A stretch of DNA of 49,396 nucleotides from Candidatus Freyarchaeota archaeon (GTDB lineage: Archaea > Asgardarchaeota > Jordiarchaeia > Jordiarchaeales > Jordiarchaeaceae): contig JAUQZE010000043.1 in NCBI GenBank assembly GCA_030587365.1, positions 1-49,396 of the forward strand. Direction: 5' to 3'. Shown piece after piece: positions 16,660 to 25,580 of the stretch. Position 1 is the stretch's first letter, and the number at the start of each line of letters is the position of its first letter. Position numbers and translations under genes: made by a program. The notes under the pieces are model-generated. The model had not been told where the DNA came from and searched no databases. It saw only the letters and a list, made by a program, of their open reading frames with translations.

Positions 16660-17217
16660 ATGGTAATTGAAGGGGAAGCAAGTATAAACTCGGCAATTGA
16701 CGCCAATAAGCTAATAGATAAGACGCTAAACCAAGTAAAGATTATACTAGGAGAAAAAGACGCGGAGCTAGGAAGGCTCAGAACCGAAATAGAAAATCTG
16801 AACAAAAGGCTCGCTGAACAAAAACAGGATAAGGCAAGAAGCGAAGAAGAAGTTAAAAAGATGGAAAAGGAAAACATTGAAATGAAAAGGGAGTTACAAG
16901 GAATTAAAGACCAACTATCAAAAATAAGTACCATGTACAGTGATCTGTCAAAAAAGAAAGATGAAGCCATAGATGTCAGAGAACTTCTAACAATATACGT
17001 TACCCTGCTAGAACAAGTATTCGCGGGAATGCCACATGCCAAGGTTTTATGGCTCCTTCACGGTGCTAAAAGTATCCTCACCCGCGACGAACTAACAAAA
17101 ACATCAGGATTTCAACCCGCAGTCGTTCTCAAAAGCATACACGACCTAAATAACTCAAAACTAGTTCAATATGACATGAACACACAAAACGTAAAACTGT
17201 TACGAAAACTTTACTAA
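16660..17217 (+). CDS. Coiled-coil protein with C-terminal winged helix
   Basis: The 185-residue protein is a helical coiled coil from about residue 15 to 105 (LNKRLAEQKQDKARSEEEV and following heptads). It is followed by a winged-helix-like segment: helix VLWLLHGAKSILTRDELTKT, recognition helix QPAVVLKSIHDLNNSKLV, and a short wing. There are no cysteines and no membrane segment. It resembles archaeal regulators in which a coiled coil dimerises a winged helix, but no named family is evident. It has its own TATA candidate and stands alone between the homocysteine operon and the acyl-CoA dehydrogenase gene. Confidence 0.6.
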   Translation: MVIEGEASINSAIDANKLIDKTLNQVKIILGEKDAELGRLRTEIENLNKRLAEQKQDKARSEEEVKKMEKENIEMKRELQGIKDQLSKISTMYSDLSKKKDEAIDVRELLTIYVTLLEQVFAGMPHAKVLWLLHGAKSILTRDELTKTSGFQPAVVLKSIHDLNNSKLVQYDMNTQNVKLLRKLY

Positions 17218-17460
17218 CCCAAAACTATCCTTTCAAATAATCACAGAAAAGCGGACATTTTGAAAGCTTAATTCATTAGACATTCAGAGAATCGTCGACA
17301 TCCAAAAAACACTATTATTTTAACTATTTTTTAATTTTTTAAAACCCGAAAATAGCAAATAGGGGAATAAATACTCCAATCATTCCGTTTAATTTAAATG
17401 CCTAGATAAAATACCGTACCGCAAAAGTAATTAGCAAATTAACTGGTCGAGGTATGAAAA

Positions 17461-18984
17461 TTGGAAATTTTCCCCTGGTGGACAGACGAACAAAAAAAAT
17501 TCACAGTAGAATTACAAAGTTTCGTCACTCAAAACATTCCTAAAGCCGAAAAAGCATTCTGGGCAAGAGCATTCCCCATGGAAATAGTGAGAGAAGTACA
17601 AAAAAGAGGATACTTCGGGGCAGCCGTACCGAAAAAGTATGGAGGATTGGAACTGGGAGCCACGGGAGCCTGTATTGCGGCTGAACAATTAGGACGACTG
17701 TATGCGGTAGGGCATGTATTCGTGGTCTCTCAACTAGGAGGTACGCATCAGCTGTTACACTTCGGCACCGAGGAACAGAAAGAAGAGTGGCTAACTAAAA
17801 TCGCTAAAGGTCAGCTGGGAGCTGTTTGTATTACAGAGCCCTTCGCGGGCAGCGATGCCGCATCGGTTTGGACCACCGCAAGAAAAGAAGGCGACGAATG
17901 GGTAATTATGGGCAAGAAAAGATATATCACCGGAGCGGGCCCAGCGGACAGATACTTCGTATACACCAAAACAAGCAACGATCCCGAAGTCATAGGAAAA
18001 TACGGGCACCTAACAGCATTCATAGTAGAGAAAGGGACACCCGGATTCTCACTGGAAAAAATCAACGAACTTATTGGATTTGATAACGTTCCAAATGGAT
18101 ATTTGAATTTTGATGATGTGAGGGTTCCGGACTTTAACAGGATTGGCGATGTGGGTGCTGGCTGGGCGATAATGACCTCGGGACTGAATTTTGAAAGGCT
18201 TGTGGCTTCTGCTGTGGTTGGCGGAGGATTAGAGGATATTATTAGAATGGTGATTTATTACACTAATAGGCGTGTTCAGTTCAATCAGCAAACAAATAGA
18301 TTCGTGAACAATCAGTTCAAGATTGCAGATATGATAACTATGAATAAGCTGGCGCGGATTGTAACCTATTATACCGCGATGCTGCTTGATAATGGACAAA
18401 ACCCCGCTGTAGAAGCTTCCATAGCAAAGCTGCTGAACACGGACTACGCCGTTCAAACAGGATTAGACGCCGTCCAAATAGTCGCTGGAGACGGCTTGAC
18501 CAAATTCTATCCTATGGAGCGCTTGGTCAGGGAAGGAAAGATTGGTCAGATTGTGGCTGGTACTAATGAGGTTCAGAAGTTGATTATTTACAGGATGGGT
18601 GCGCTTAGCTATCTTGACATGCCTTACCGGTTGCGTATGGATCCCGACTTGGATGTTCCTGTTCTGAGCTTGGATGATGGTCCTTGGAAGGGTAAAAAAA
18701 TTACTGAGGACGTGATGCTCAAAATACTTGCGGAGGATTACAGAACTAACCCAGGACTGTACATGACCGTAGAGGATTTGGAAAAGGAGACTGGTCTGGA
18801 GAAGGGTAAAGTCCTTGAACTCGTAGCTTCGTTGGAGAAAAAGAATCTCGTAGCCACCTTCAAAGACCGGCGCGGGAACGTGATAATGGCGAAGGCGAAC
18901 TATGAGGGCCTTAGGACGGCGTATCCGGCAGAACACTACCGCTGGTTCCCTGACTGGTTTGATCCCGAGGAGCTGGGCTTTTAG
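17461..18984 (+). CDS. Acyl-CoA dehydrogenase with a C-terminal winged-helix-like extension
   Basis: This is an FAD-dependent acyl-CoA dehydrogenase. Residues 1-390 have the normal order: N-terminal helical domain, beta domain with AVCITEPFAGSDAASV and WVIMGKKRYITGAG, and C-terminal helical domain ending GQIVAGTNEVQKLIIYRMG. The usual catalytic Glu of IYEGTNE is Ala here (IVAGTNE), but LNFERLVASA keeps a Glu in the helix-G position used by isovaleryl- and long-chain acyl-CoA dehydrogenases, so activity is likely. About 100 extra C-terminal residues (from LSLDDGPWKGKK) include a winged-helix-like unit (MTVEDLEKETGLEKGKVLEL, then KKNLVATFKDRRGN). The TTG at 17461 has an SD (GAGGT) seven bases upstream. 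Confidence 0.8.
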   Translation: MEIFPWWTDEQKKFTVELQSFVTQNIPKAEKAFWARAFPMEIVREVQKRGYFGAAVPKKYGGLELGATGACIAAEQLGRLYAVGHVFVVSQLGGTHQLLHFGTEEQKEEWLTKIAKGQLGAVCITEPFAGSDAASVWTTARKEGDEWVIMGKKRYITGAGPADRYFVYTKTSNDPEVIGKYGHLTAFIVEKGTPGFSLEKINELIGFDNVPNGYLNFDDVRVPDFNRIGDVGAGWAIMTSGLNFERLVASAVVGGGLEDIIRMVIYYTNRRVQFNQQTNRFVNNQFKIADMITMNKLARIVTYYTAMLLDNGQNPAVEASIAKLLNTDYAVQTGLDAVQIVAGDGLTKFYPMERLVREGKIGQIVAGTNEVQKLIIYRMGALSYLDMPYRLRMDPDLDVPVLSLDDGPWKGKKITEDVMLKILAEDYRTNPGLYMTVEDLEKETGLEKGKVLELVASLEKKNLVATFKDRRGNVIMAKANYEGLRTAYPAEHYRWFPDWFDPEELGF

Positions 18985-19208
18985 TTAATACAGAGTGCTT
19001 TCTAAAGCTCAAAATTTTCTTTTTTCGATTTTTTATTTTAATTCGACTTTTAATCACGAATAACAGAATAAGTAGTTAGAGTGCCAATTTCTTCTTTTTC
19101 CATCTTTTGTCTAACTGTTGGCGTATGTTTATTTACAATTTGATGGGTGCTCCTTGTTATGCGTGTTTTTGCGGGTAGAGTGGAAGTTTTACAAAAAAGA
19201 AGGGGGGC

Positions 19209-19583
19209 TTAGAGCATGGCGCCTAGCTGTGCTGCCGCCCGAGACACGTCTACATAAGAGCCCTGCGTGTCTCCTTGTGGTGTTACATATGCCATTAAGA
19301 GGGCACGGTATCTGGCCGTAGCCATGATGATGTGTCCCATTCCTGAGACGTTTGTGGCAACGAGGCGTTCGTCCGTTGCTGATAGGGTGGAGTATTTTAT
19401 ACCTTGCACATAAATTGATGGCGCTTTTTCTCTCCATGCCGCTATTAAATTCGGTGCATCTGCAACCACGTTCCAGTTATTAGTTTGCCACATTACTTGG
19501 CCGTCTAGGCTTAGTATAGCTATTGCGGTTACGTTGGGGTTTTTTCCCTGAAGCTGAACTATTATGGAATCAACGTTTGACAA
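19209..19583 (-). CDS. Profilin-like or roadblock/LC7-like small protein
   Basis: The protein of about 125 residues has the strand-helix order of the profilin/roadblock class. It runs VTAIAILSLDGQVMWQTNNW, a helix (NLIAAWREK), GIKYSTLSATDERLVATN, MGHIIMATARYRALLMAYV, and a C-terminal helix (SYVDVSRAAAQLGAML). The LDG-x-V-W turn, the G-x-KY motif and the final helix resemble profilin more than a standard roadblock. Asgard profilins bind actin. On the minus strand a TATA-like AATATAAAA lies near 19604-19612, so the TTG at 19601 would lie upstream of the transcript. TTG at 19583, after GGTG, is preferred. The gene is convergent with the dehydrogenase and 134 bp downstream of the ligase... the two are divergent in role but the ligase gene ends at 19717 on the same strand. 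Confidence 0.55.
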   Translation of the reverse strand: MSNVDSIIVQLQGKNPNVTAIAILSLDGQVMWQTNNWNVVADAPNLIAAWREKAPSIYVQGIKYSTLSATDERLVATNVSGMGHIIMATARYRALLMAYVTPQGDTQGSYVDVSRAAAQLGAML

Positions 19584-19716
19584 GGCTTTCAACACCTGCA
19601 ATGTTTTATATTTGTAGAACTCATCTCTGATTTAAATTATAGTTAAAATTTAATAAAAACTTTGCGTGCTTATTATTACAAATGATTATTAGTGGTGTAC
19701 GCCTTGGCAGAGGTGG

Positions 19717-21498
19717 TTATTTTCTTTTACCCTTTTGTTGTTTTGGTTTGGTTTTTATTTGTTCTTGATACATTTCTATTATTTCCTCTACCGTTGTCGC
19801 CTCTTCGGGGCTTTTGTCTTCCCTCCAATTCCCGGTGAACCTTGGAAATCTTACCGCGATGCCACTGTCCTTCTTTATGGCTCCCATTGCGGCGGTGTGT
19901 ACTTGGCTTAGGGTGTATTCTGAGCCTATAATTTCAATGACTTTTCCGGGGGTGAACCATACGTCTGCTTTTAGTTTGGAGTCTACTCTAGGATGCTTGT
20001 GGTCTATTTTGTATTCTTTGAGTTTTTCTGGCAAAGCCTCAAGGTCTGCGTCACTAAAACCTGTTCCGACCTTGGATATGGTTCTGAATATGTCTTGTTC
20101 CGTGTCGTAGACTGCGACTAGCAGTGCTCCGTAAGTTCCCGCTCTTCTTCCTCTTCCCATTAATGCTCCCACTATTACCGTGTCTATTGTGTCTATCATT
20201 TCGGTTTTGTATTCTCGTTTGAATTTTATCCATTTGAATCCCCTGCTTCCAGCCTCGTAAATGGAGTCAGGTTGTATTGATTTTGCCACTAGACCTTCAC
20301 ATCCAGATTCTATAGCTTTCTCAAAGAAGGTTTCGATATCTTTGCTGTTGTTTACGATTTCTGCTTCCACAGGTTTTATCCTATCATTTTTCTTGGTGAT
20401 TTCTTCGAGTTTTTTCCTCCTTTCGGGGTAAGTTTTTGTTGTGTAATCGGTTTTATCGACTAGGAGTATGTCGAAGAGGTTGAGGCTTGCAGGAAATTCT
20501 TCTTTAGCCTCTTTTATTCCGTATTTTCGCCTGCGCCGCATTAGTGTTTGGAATGGCAGCAGTTCCCCAGTCTGCGGATCAATAGCAACTATTTCTCCCT
20601 CTACAATCACCCTTTCTGGTATCATATTTTCCTTTACTAACTCTGCTATATCGGGGTATTGTTCGGTGATGTTTTCTAATCGACGTGAGAACAAGTTAAC
20701 TTTCCCATCGTTTTTGTGCGCCTGCACCCTCTCTCCGTCAAGTTTGTATTCCACAGCACATTCACCTTGCATCTTCTCCAAAATTTCTTCAGGAGTGGAG
20801 AGCCTCTGTGCAAGCATCATTCTGACAGGGCTACCGAGTGTAACCTCGAAGTTCTTTACTGCTTCCAATCCCTCTGTGGCAATTGTTTTCGCCACAAATC
20901 CGAGGTCGGAACTAATGTTGAAGGCTCTTTCCAATATAGGCCGATTTCCTTTTTCACCCGTATACGTGACTGCCAAGGCATCAAGTACGGTGTACTCCGC
21001 AATACCAAGACGTAAGGCTCCAATAACCATACGTATTATGTACTTCGCCTCTTTAGGAGTTCCGTCAAGCAGAAGTCTTGATAGCAGTTTAAGTTTAGCC
21101 TCAACTGATCCCGATCCTGTCGACTTTGCTATTTTATCTAGGGTTTCATAAACATCCAAGACCCCTAAAGGCTTTTGTTGAAGAGACTTTTGTTTCTTGC
21201 TTTTCAAAATCTGCTCAGTAACTTCACCCAAATCCCCAGTTTTCTTTAGGTTCTCCTCGACTTCGTCAACCTTGTTGCCAGAAGCCATTGCCACACTACG
21301 AATTGCCAATTTTTCCGCTAACCCTAATTCAATAGGAACAAACAAAGGATATAATCTACCAGTGGTGAGATAGACCACTTTATCTATAAGCTCATTAGGA
21401 GTCTGCTTAAAAAGCTGAACCAGAAGATCCGTCATTTCCAAACGTTTGGACGTTTCTTCAATTTTCTCGTAAAAATCCGCTATTATTGAGAACTTCAT
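19717..21498 (-). CDS. lig: ATP-dependent DNA ligase
   Basis: The protein (593 residues from MKFSII) is a typical archaeal replicative ligase that seals nicks, including between Okazaki fragments. The first ~210 residues are the helical DNA-binding domain. The adenylation domain starts at the nucleotidyl-transferase motif EYKLDGERVQAH, with the lysine to be adenylated at K252, and keeps the later motifs SRRLENIT, VEGEIVAID, CEGLVAKS and RGFKWIKFKREY. An OB-fold follows, and a basic Lys-rich tail (KTKPKQQKGKRK) ends the protein. The ATG at 21498 is chosen because GGAGAGG directly precedes it; an upstream frame to 21540 adds 14 unlikely residues. The small profilin-like gene lies downstream on the same strand. 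Confidence 0.95.
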   Translation of the reverse strand: MKFSIIADFYEKIEETSKRLEMTDLLVQLFKQTPNELIDKVVYLTTGRLYPLFVPIELGLAEKLAIRSVAMASGNKVDEVEENLKKTGDLGEVTEQILKSKKQKSLQQKPLGVLDVYETLDKIAKSTGSGSVEAKLKLLSRLLLDGTPKEAKYIIRMVIGALRLGIAEYTVLDALAVTYTGEKGNRPILERAFNISSDLGFVAKTIATEGLEAVKNFEVTLGSPVRMMLAQRLSTPEEILEKMQGECAVEYKLDGERVQAHKNDGKVNLFSRRLENITEQYPDIAELVKENMIPERVIVEGEIVAIDPQTGELLPFQTLMRRRRKYGIKEAKEEFPASLNLFDILLVDKTDYTTKTYPERRKKLEEITKKNDRIKPVEAEIVNNSKDIETFFEKAIESGCEGLVAKSIQPDSIYEAGSRGFKWIKFKREYKTEMIDTIDTVIVGALMGRGRRAGTYGALLVAVYDTEQDIFRTISKVGTGFSDADLEALPEKLKEYKIDHKHPRVDSKLKADVWFTPGKVIEIIGSEYTLSQVHTAAMGAIKKDSGIAVRFPRFTGNWREDKSPEEATTVEEIIEMYQEQIKTKPKQQKGKRK

Positions 21499-21652
21499 TT
21501 CCTCTCCTTCTCCACTACAGAAACAGTTCATGAACCTCATTAACTTCTGAGCCTTTGGATTTAAAATAATTTTCTTTAGCTGCGAATAATAATTTACATC
21601 TAATAATAAATTTCATCTTTAGAAGAGTAATACTTATTAATGGTAAATAACA
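21499..21652. other. Upstream region of the ligase gene
   Basis: AT-rich spacer between the ligase start and the IS605-type relic copy B. The SD GGAGAGG sits just before the ligase ATG. No gene is seen. Confidence 0.4.
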
Positions 21653-21956
21653 CGTAAACTACCCACTACTATTAATGCGGGGGTTTCCTGCTTCATGGAC
21701 AACCTGCGGCTTCTCCAGCCATACCATCTCTACAATGGTCACCGGTTTTGCACAGGCTTGAATTCGGCTGGTTCAGGCCTACTGTGTGCGTTCAGCGTTC
21801 CCTACTCGGCTTCACGCTGCACGGGACTGCTGAACACTTTCGTGCAACGACCACTTGCCTGCAGGTTAACAATTACATTTATTTTATCATAATTATAAAT
21901 ACTTATTACCTTTCATTCCCTCCATTCTCGGAAAGAGGACTTCGAATCTGTTAAAG
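21653..21956 (-). mobile_element. Non-autonomous IS200/IS605-type element, copy B (TnpB tail, no transposase)
   Basis: This is the sister of the element at 13996-14297, with long identical blocks (for example CTTCTCCAGCCATACCATCT and ACTTTCGTGCAACGACCACT). On the minus strand it retains NAHSRPEPAEFKPVQN and then RRLSMKQETPALIVVG, a recognisable C-terminal tail of OrfB/TnpB, interrupted by stops. Its ends are hairpin-forming: a TCGGAA-type palindrome near 21938-21955 and CCC...GGG near 21661-21684. No transposase or RuvC motifs remain. Copies A and B therefore moved, or were inherited, as short units. Confidence 0.65.
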
Positions 21957-22050
21957 AAGTATATATTGTGTGGTGTGATTGTTATAATCGTAATACTTAA
22001 GAAATCAGGTACATGTTTTTTAGTCATCAGCTCAAGCGAAGGGATTCAAA

Positions 22051-23574
22051 TTGAATTTGAATGTTAAAATGGTAGATATTTTAACAGGTCTCAAGGTTGT
22101 TCTTCTGAACAACAGCGATGCCTTGAATCTGGGAGTTAGACCCCACGATAGGATAAAAGTGAAAACACACAAAAGAGAGTTAACCGCAATGGTCAACGTT
22201 ACAGACTCCTACGTAAACCAAGGAGAAATCGGCATCACCCCACCTTTAAAGAAATTGTTCGAGTGTGATATCGGAGAAACAATGGAAGTAACCACCACAA
22301 GCATACCATCATCCATGGAATACATCCACAAAAAAATGAAAGGAAACAGCCTAAACTACAACGAGATATACGCCATCATAGAGGACATAGTAGAGGGAAA
22401 CCTAAGTGAACTAGAAATAGCCGCCTTCGTTCTCTCACAACAATTCGTAGGCATGAACCTGGACGAAATCGAACATCTAACTCGCTCCATGGTCGAAACC
22501 GGAGAAAAAATCGACTTCGACGAACCCGCATTCGATAAACACTCAACTGGCGGCGTGCCGGGTAACAAGGTTAGTCTTCTAATTGTCCCCATAGTTGCGG
22601 CGGCGGGGTTGTTAATTCCTAAGACTAGTAGTAAGGCGATAACCAGTCCGAGTGGAACAGCGGATACAATGGAGGTTCTGGCTCCGGTTAGTTTTAATGC
22701 GGAGGAGCTTAAGGAGTTGGTTAAAAAGACGAGAGGGGCACTTATTTGGGGGGGCGCGTTAAATCTGGCACCTGCGGATGATCTAACTATACAGGTTGAG
22801 CATCCTCTTCGAGTAGACCCCGTTTCTCAGATGATTGCAAGTATTATCGCAAAGAAGATTTCAGTTGGAGTTGATAATATGGTTTTAGACATTCCAGTAG
22901 GAGCGGGAACCAAAATGGAAAGCATGGAGGATGCCGAAAGATTTGCAAATATGATTGTGGAGATAAGCAAAAGATTAAAGATGGCGACTTATTGCGCTAT
23001 CACCTACGCTGGGCAACCGGTAGGTCACGCTGTAGGCCCTGCGCTTGAGGCGAAGGAGGCGCTAGAGGCTCTGATGGGAGGCGGCCCCACTAGCTTGATC
23101 GAGAAGTCTACTGGTTTAGCCGGATTTCTCTTAGAGTTGGGGGGTGTCGCACCCGAGAACAAGGGTCAAGATTACGCTAAGGAGATATTGAGAAGTGGGA
23201 AGGCTTTGAAGAAGATGCGGGAAATAATTGAAGCGCAGGGTGGTGATCCGAACGTGAAACCTGAAGATATTCCCATTGGTGAGCATGTAGCCAGCTTGGA
23301 AGCGAAAGCCGACGGGTACGTTACCAATGTAGACAATAAGAGTATAACCAAGATCGCCCAAGCTGCAGGTGCGCCGCGGGACAAAGGAGCAGGAGTAGTT
23401 CTAAACTACAAAAGGGGTTACAAGGTGTCTAGAGGAGACAAACTGCTAATTATCCATGCCGAAAAAGAGAATAAACTTCACGAAGCAACAGCACTGGCAA
23501 CAAGAACCATGCCCATAATAGTTGAGGGTATGCTCCTTCAAAAGTTTCCGAAGTTTGGTGGAAAGGTAAGTTGA
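22051..23574 (+). CDS. deoA: AMP phosphorylase
   Basis: This 507-residue protein belongs to the thymidine/AMP phosphorylase family and has the length of archaeal AMP phosphorylases. It converts AMP and phosphate to adenine and ribose 1,5-bisphosphate, feeding the archaeal AMP pathway with R15P isomerase and form III RuBisCO. The N-terminal ~85 residues form the extra domain of the archaeal type. The signature KHSTGGVPGNKV is at residues 163-174, followed by KTSSKAITSPSGTADTMEVL and GGALNLAPADD. The TTG at 22051 gives the expected LNLNVKMVDI start. Coding changes from A/C-rich to G/T-rich near 22555. No R15P isomerase or RuBisCO gene is in this window. Confidence 0.9.
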   Translation: MNLNVKMVDILTGLKVVLLNNSDALNLGVRPHDRIKVKTHKRELTAMVNVTDSYVNQGEIGITPPLKKLFECDIGETMEVTTTSIPSSMEYIHKKMKGNSLNYNEIYAIIEDIVEGNLSELEIAAFVLSQQFVGMNLDEIEHLTRSMVETGEKIDFDEPAFDKHSTGGVPGNKVSLLIVPIVAAAGLLIPKTSSKAITSPSGTADTMEVLAPVSFNAEELKELVKKTRGALIWGGALNLAPADDLTIQVEHPLRVDPVSQMIASIIAKKISVGVDNMVLDIPVGAGTKMESMEDAERFANMIVEISKRLKMATYCAITYAGQPVGHAVGPALEAKEALEALMGGGPTSLIEKSTGLAGFLLELGGVAPENKGQDYAKEILRSGKALKKMREIIEAQGGDPNVKPEDIPIGEHVASLEAKADGYVTNVDNKSITKIAQAAGAPRDKGAGVVLNYKRGYKVSRGDKLLIIHAEKENKLHEATALATRTMPIIVEGMLLQKFPKFGGKVS

Positions 23575-24329
23575 AAGACAAAGTGAAACAGGTTTGGGAG
23601 GAACTACGAAACTACGTGAACAAATTTAACGTAGTATCCAAAACCGAGCTAATAGCCAAAATAAACGAATTACTATTTTCCCTTTTCACCGACAAAGAAA
23701 GGGAACAAATGGAAAGCGATTTCTCCATGAAACCAACACTATTTTTCTTCGAGAGTATAGTCGGAGAAACACCCCACTCAATATACTCCCCGCACCTGAG
23801 CGAAAAAGACTCCTTCCAAGGAGAGACCTTTTATCACTCCCACACCTATCCAGCGAAGAAAGAAAACATTCAAAAAGCATACGAAAGACTGGAAGAAATT
23901 AAACTCAAAGCCACAACAAACATCCTCAAAAACAAACTCGAAAAAGCAGGATACCAACTAAAAACGGAGAACAAAAAGATATTCGCCAAAAAACCAGGCT
24001 ACACGCTAAAATGCACCATTTCCACGAATCCAGAAACAATAAAATCCGAGATCCAGAAATCACCAGACGAATACAAAGAAACAGTAATAATTATACCAAC
24101 CGGATCCTCCATTAGCCCATTCAAAGAGCTTTACAAAGAATCAAACAAACTACTGGACAACCAAACAATCATATGGGTCGCGAACATTCAAAGCCATACC
24201 CTAAGCCCCTTCATAGGAGTATATCCCGGAGAAAAAAAGGACAAAGAACTCGCCAAACACTTCGAAAAACCGGAATTAGCATCAAGAATCTCAAGCACCT
24301 GGAAAGCCGAAACCAATTTAAAAAATTAA
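23571..24329 (+). CDS. Unknown protein translationally coupled to AMP phosphorylase
   Basis: The start TTG overlaps the AMP-phosphorylase stop (TTGA at 23571-23574), so the two are probably co-translated. The 252-residue protein has an N-terminal helical part (about 1-120) with EREQMESDFSMKPTLFFFES, and a C-terminal alpha/beta part with ETVIIIPTGSSISPFKELY and TIIWVANIQSHTLSPFIGVYPG. It is lysine-rich with no cysteine cluster, signal or membrane segment. I recognise no family. The C-terminal half could be a nuclease-like or Rossmann-like fold, but no catalytic set is evident. Strongly A/C-biased coding matches the following proteasome gene. Confidence 0.6.
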   Translation: MKDKVKQVWEELRNYVNKFNVVSKTELIAKINELLFSLFTDKEREQMESDFSMKPTLFFFESIVGETPHSIYSPHLSEKDSFQGETFYHSHTYPAKKENIQKAYERLEEIKLKATTNILKNKLEKAGYQLKTENKKIFAKKPGYTLKCTISTNPETIKSEIQKSPDEYKETVIIIPTGSSISPFKELYKESNKLLDNQTIIWVANIQSHTLSPFIGVYPGEKKDKELAKHFEKPELASRISSTWKAETNLKN

Positions 24330-24530
24330 AAAACTACCATAGAAAGAACCTGACAAAATAAAGAGTCTCAGCACGCCCTAGATATCCAATATAAAATTAA
24401 AGCCCCCACCGCTTAGCCTTAGTATTTCCAACACAAAAAGTATTAATACTATCCCTTACTAAGTCAATAAAAGACACAAACACTCATATTTACCAAATAT
24501 CTTAAGATAAGAAATTAGGAGTAGGGTTAT

Positions 24531-25148
24531 ATGAGCATAGATGAAAAAATTAAGGATAATATTTACATATCTGGCACAACAACCCTCGGACTCATCTGCG
24601 ACGGCGGAGTAATACTGGCAACAGAATCACAGGCAACCATGGGAAACCTGAAAGCAAACATAACCGCACCCAAAATATACAAAATAGCCCCCAGAATCTC
24701 CATCACCATCGCCGGCGGAGTAGCTGACTGTCAGCAAGTAGCAAAAATAATGTCCGCGAACCTGAACATTAGAAAATACGAAATCGGAAGAGATGTAAGC
24801 GTAAAGGCAGCCGCACAACTCACATCCGTACTCCTATACCAGAACCGATCCTACATCAGTATGCTAGTCCTAGGCGGAGTCGACGAAACTGGACCACACA
24901 TCTACACGCTGGACCCGCTAGGAAGCCTACTCGAAGAACCCAAATTCGGCGCCACAGGATCAGGATCAGTACTAGCCTACGGAGTACTGGAAGACGAGTA
25001 CAAAGAAGGAATGGGCATAGAAGAAGGAAAAGAACTAGCCGTAAGAGCAGTAAAAGCAGCCAAAGCCAGAGACATCAACTCAGGAGGCAGAATCCAAATA
25101 CACAAAATAACAAAAGAAGGAATCGAAGAACTACTAATCGAAGAATAA
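24531..25148 (+). CDS. psmB: Proteasome beta subunit
   Basis: This is the catalytic subunit of the archaeal 20S proteasome. A 15-residue propeptide ends in SG, and self-cleavage exposes Thr16 as the nucleophile (mature Thr1). In mature numbering, Glu17 (ATESQATMG) and Lys33 (TAPKIYKI) complete the active centre. The conserved ARDINSGG segment supplies the Asp/Ser residues near the nucleophile. At 205 residues the length is normal. The ATG at 24531 has an SD (GGAG) about 12 bp upstream. No alpha subunit or unfoldase gene is in this window. Confidence 0.95.
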   Translation: MSIDEKIKDNIYISGTTTLGLICDGGVILATESQATMGNLKANITAPKIYKIAPRISITIAGGVADCQQVAKIMSANLNIRKYEIGRDVSVKAAAQLTSVLLYQNRSYISMLVLGGVDETGPHIYTLDPLGSLLEEPKFGATGSGSVLAYGVLEDEYKEGMGIEEGKELAVRAVKAAKARDINSGGRIQIHKITKEGIEELLIEE

Positions 25149-25572
25149 ACAAAACAGGTCAAAAAAACAAAAAACACCACAACGGAAAGCAACCAAAAAT
25201 AAATATTATAGTCCAAACCGCCAAAAAGGAACCCCGCTTCCTCTTATTATTTTTGAATCCAACAGGGGAGGAGCCAAAAAACCAAGCAAACAATACCAGA
25301 GTATAACCTCATTGTCCTAAATTTTAAAAATTATATATTTTTGTACTAGATCTAAACATTCCCAAAACTATTCAGATGTAAAACTCGAAAACAAAAGGAT
25401 AGTAGCAACAATCCCCTACAAAAAACCCAAAACAGACAGATTTTTGAACAAAAGCCACAAATAATGCTCTTAAATACTGAAAAAAAGAAATAAACGAGAA
25501 ACACATAAACCAACTATAAACCAAGAAAAAACAAATTAAACAAAATAGACGATAATTATGCATGCGAGGAAG
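25149..25572. other. AT-rich intergenic region with a TATA-box candidate
   Basis: This 424-bp gap is A-rich on the plus strand and has no supported gene. TTATATATTT at 25331-25340 is a TATA candidate, but it lies about 240 bp from the HEAT-repeat gene, so the leader would be long. The short frames on the minus strand are composition artefacts. Confidence 0.4.
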
Positions 25573-25580
25573 CATGAAAA

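Noticed and set aside
17461..18984. Catalytically dead acyl-CoA dehydrogenase because IYEGT is IVAGT
   Set aside because: The helix-G Glu of the isovaleryl-CoA type is present in LNFERLV, so loss of activity is not implied.
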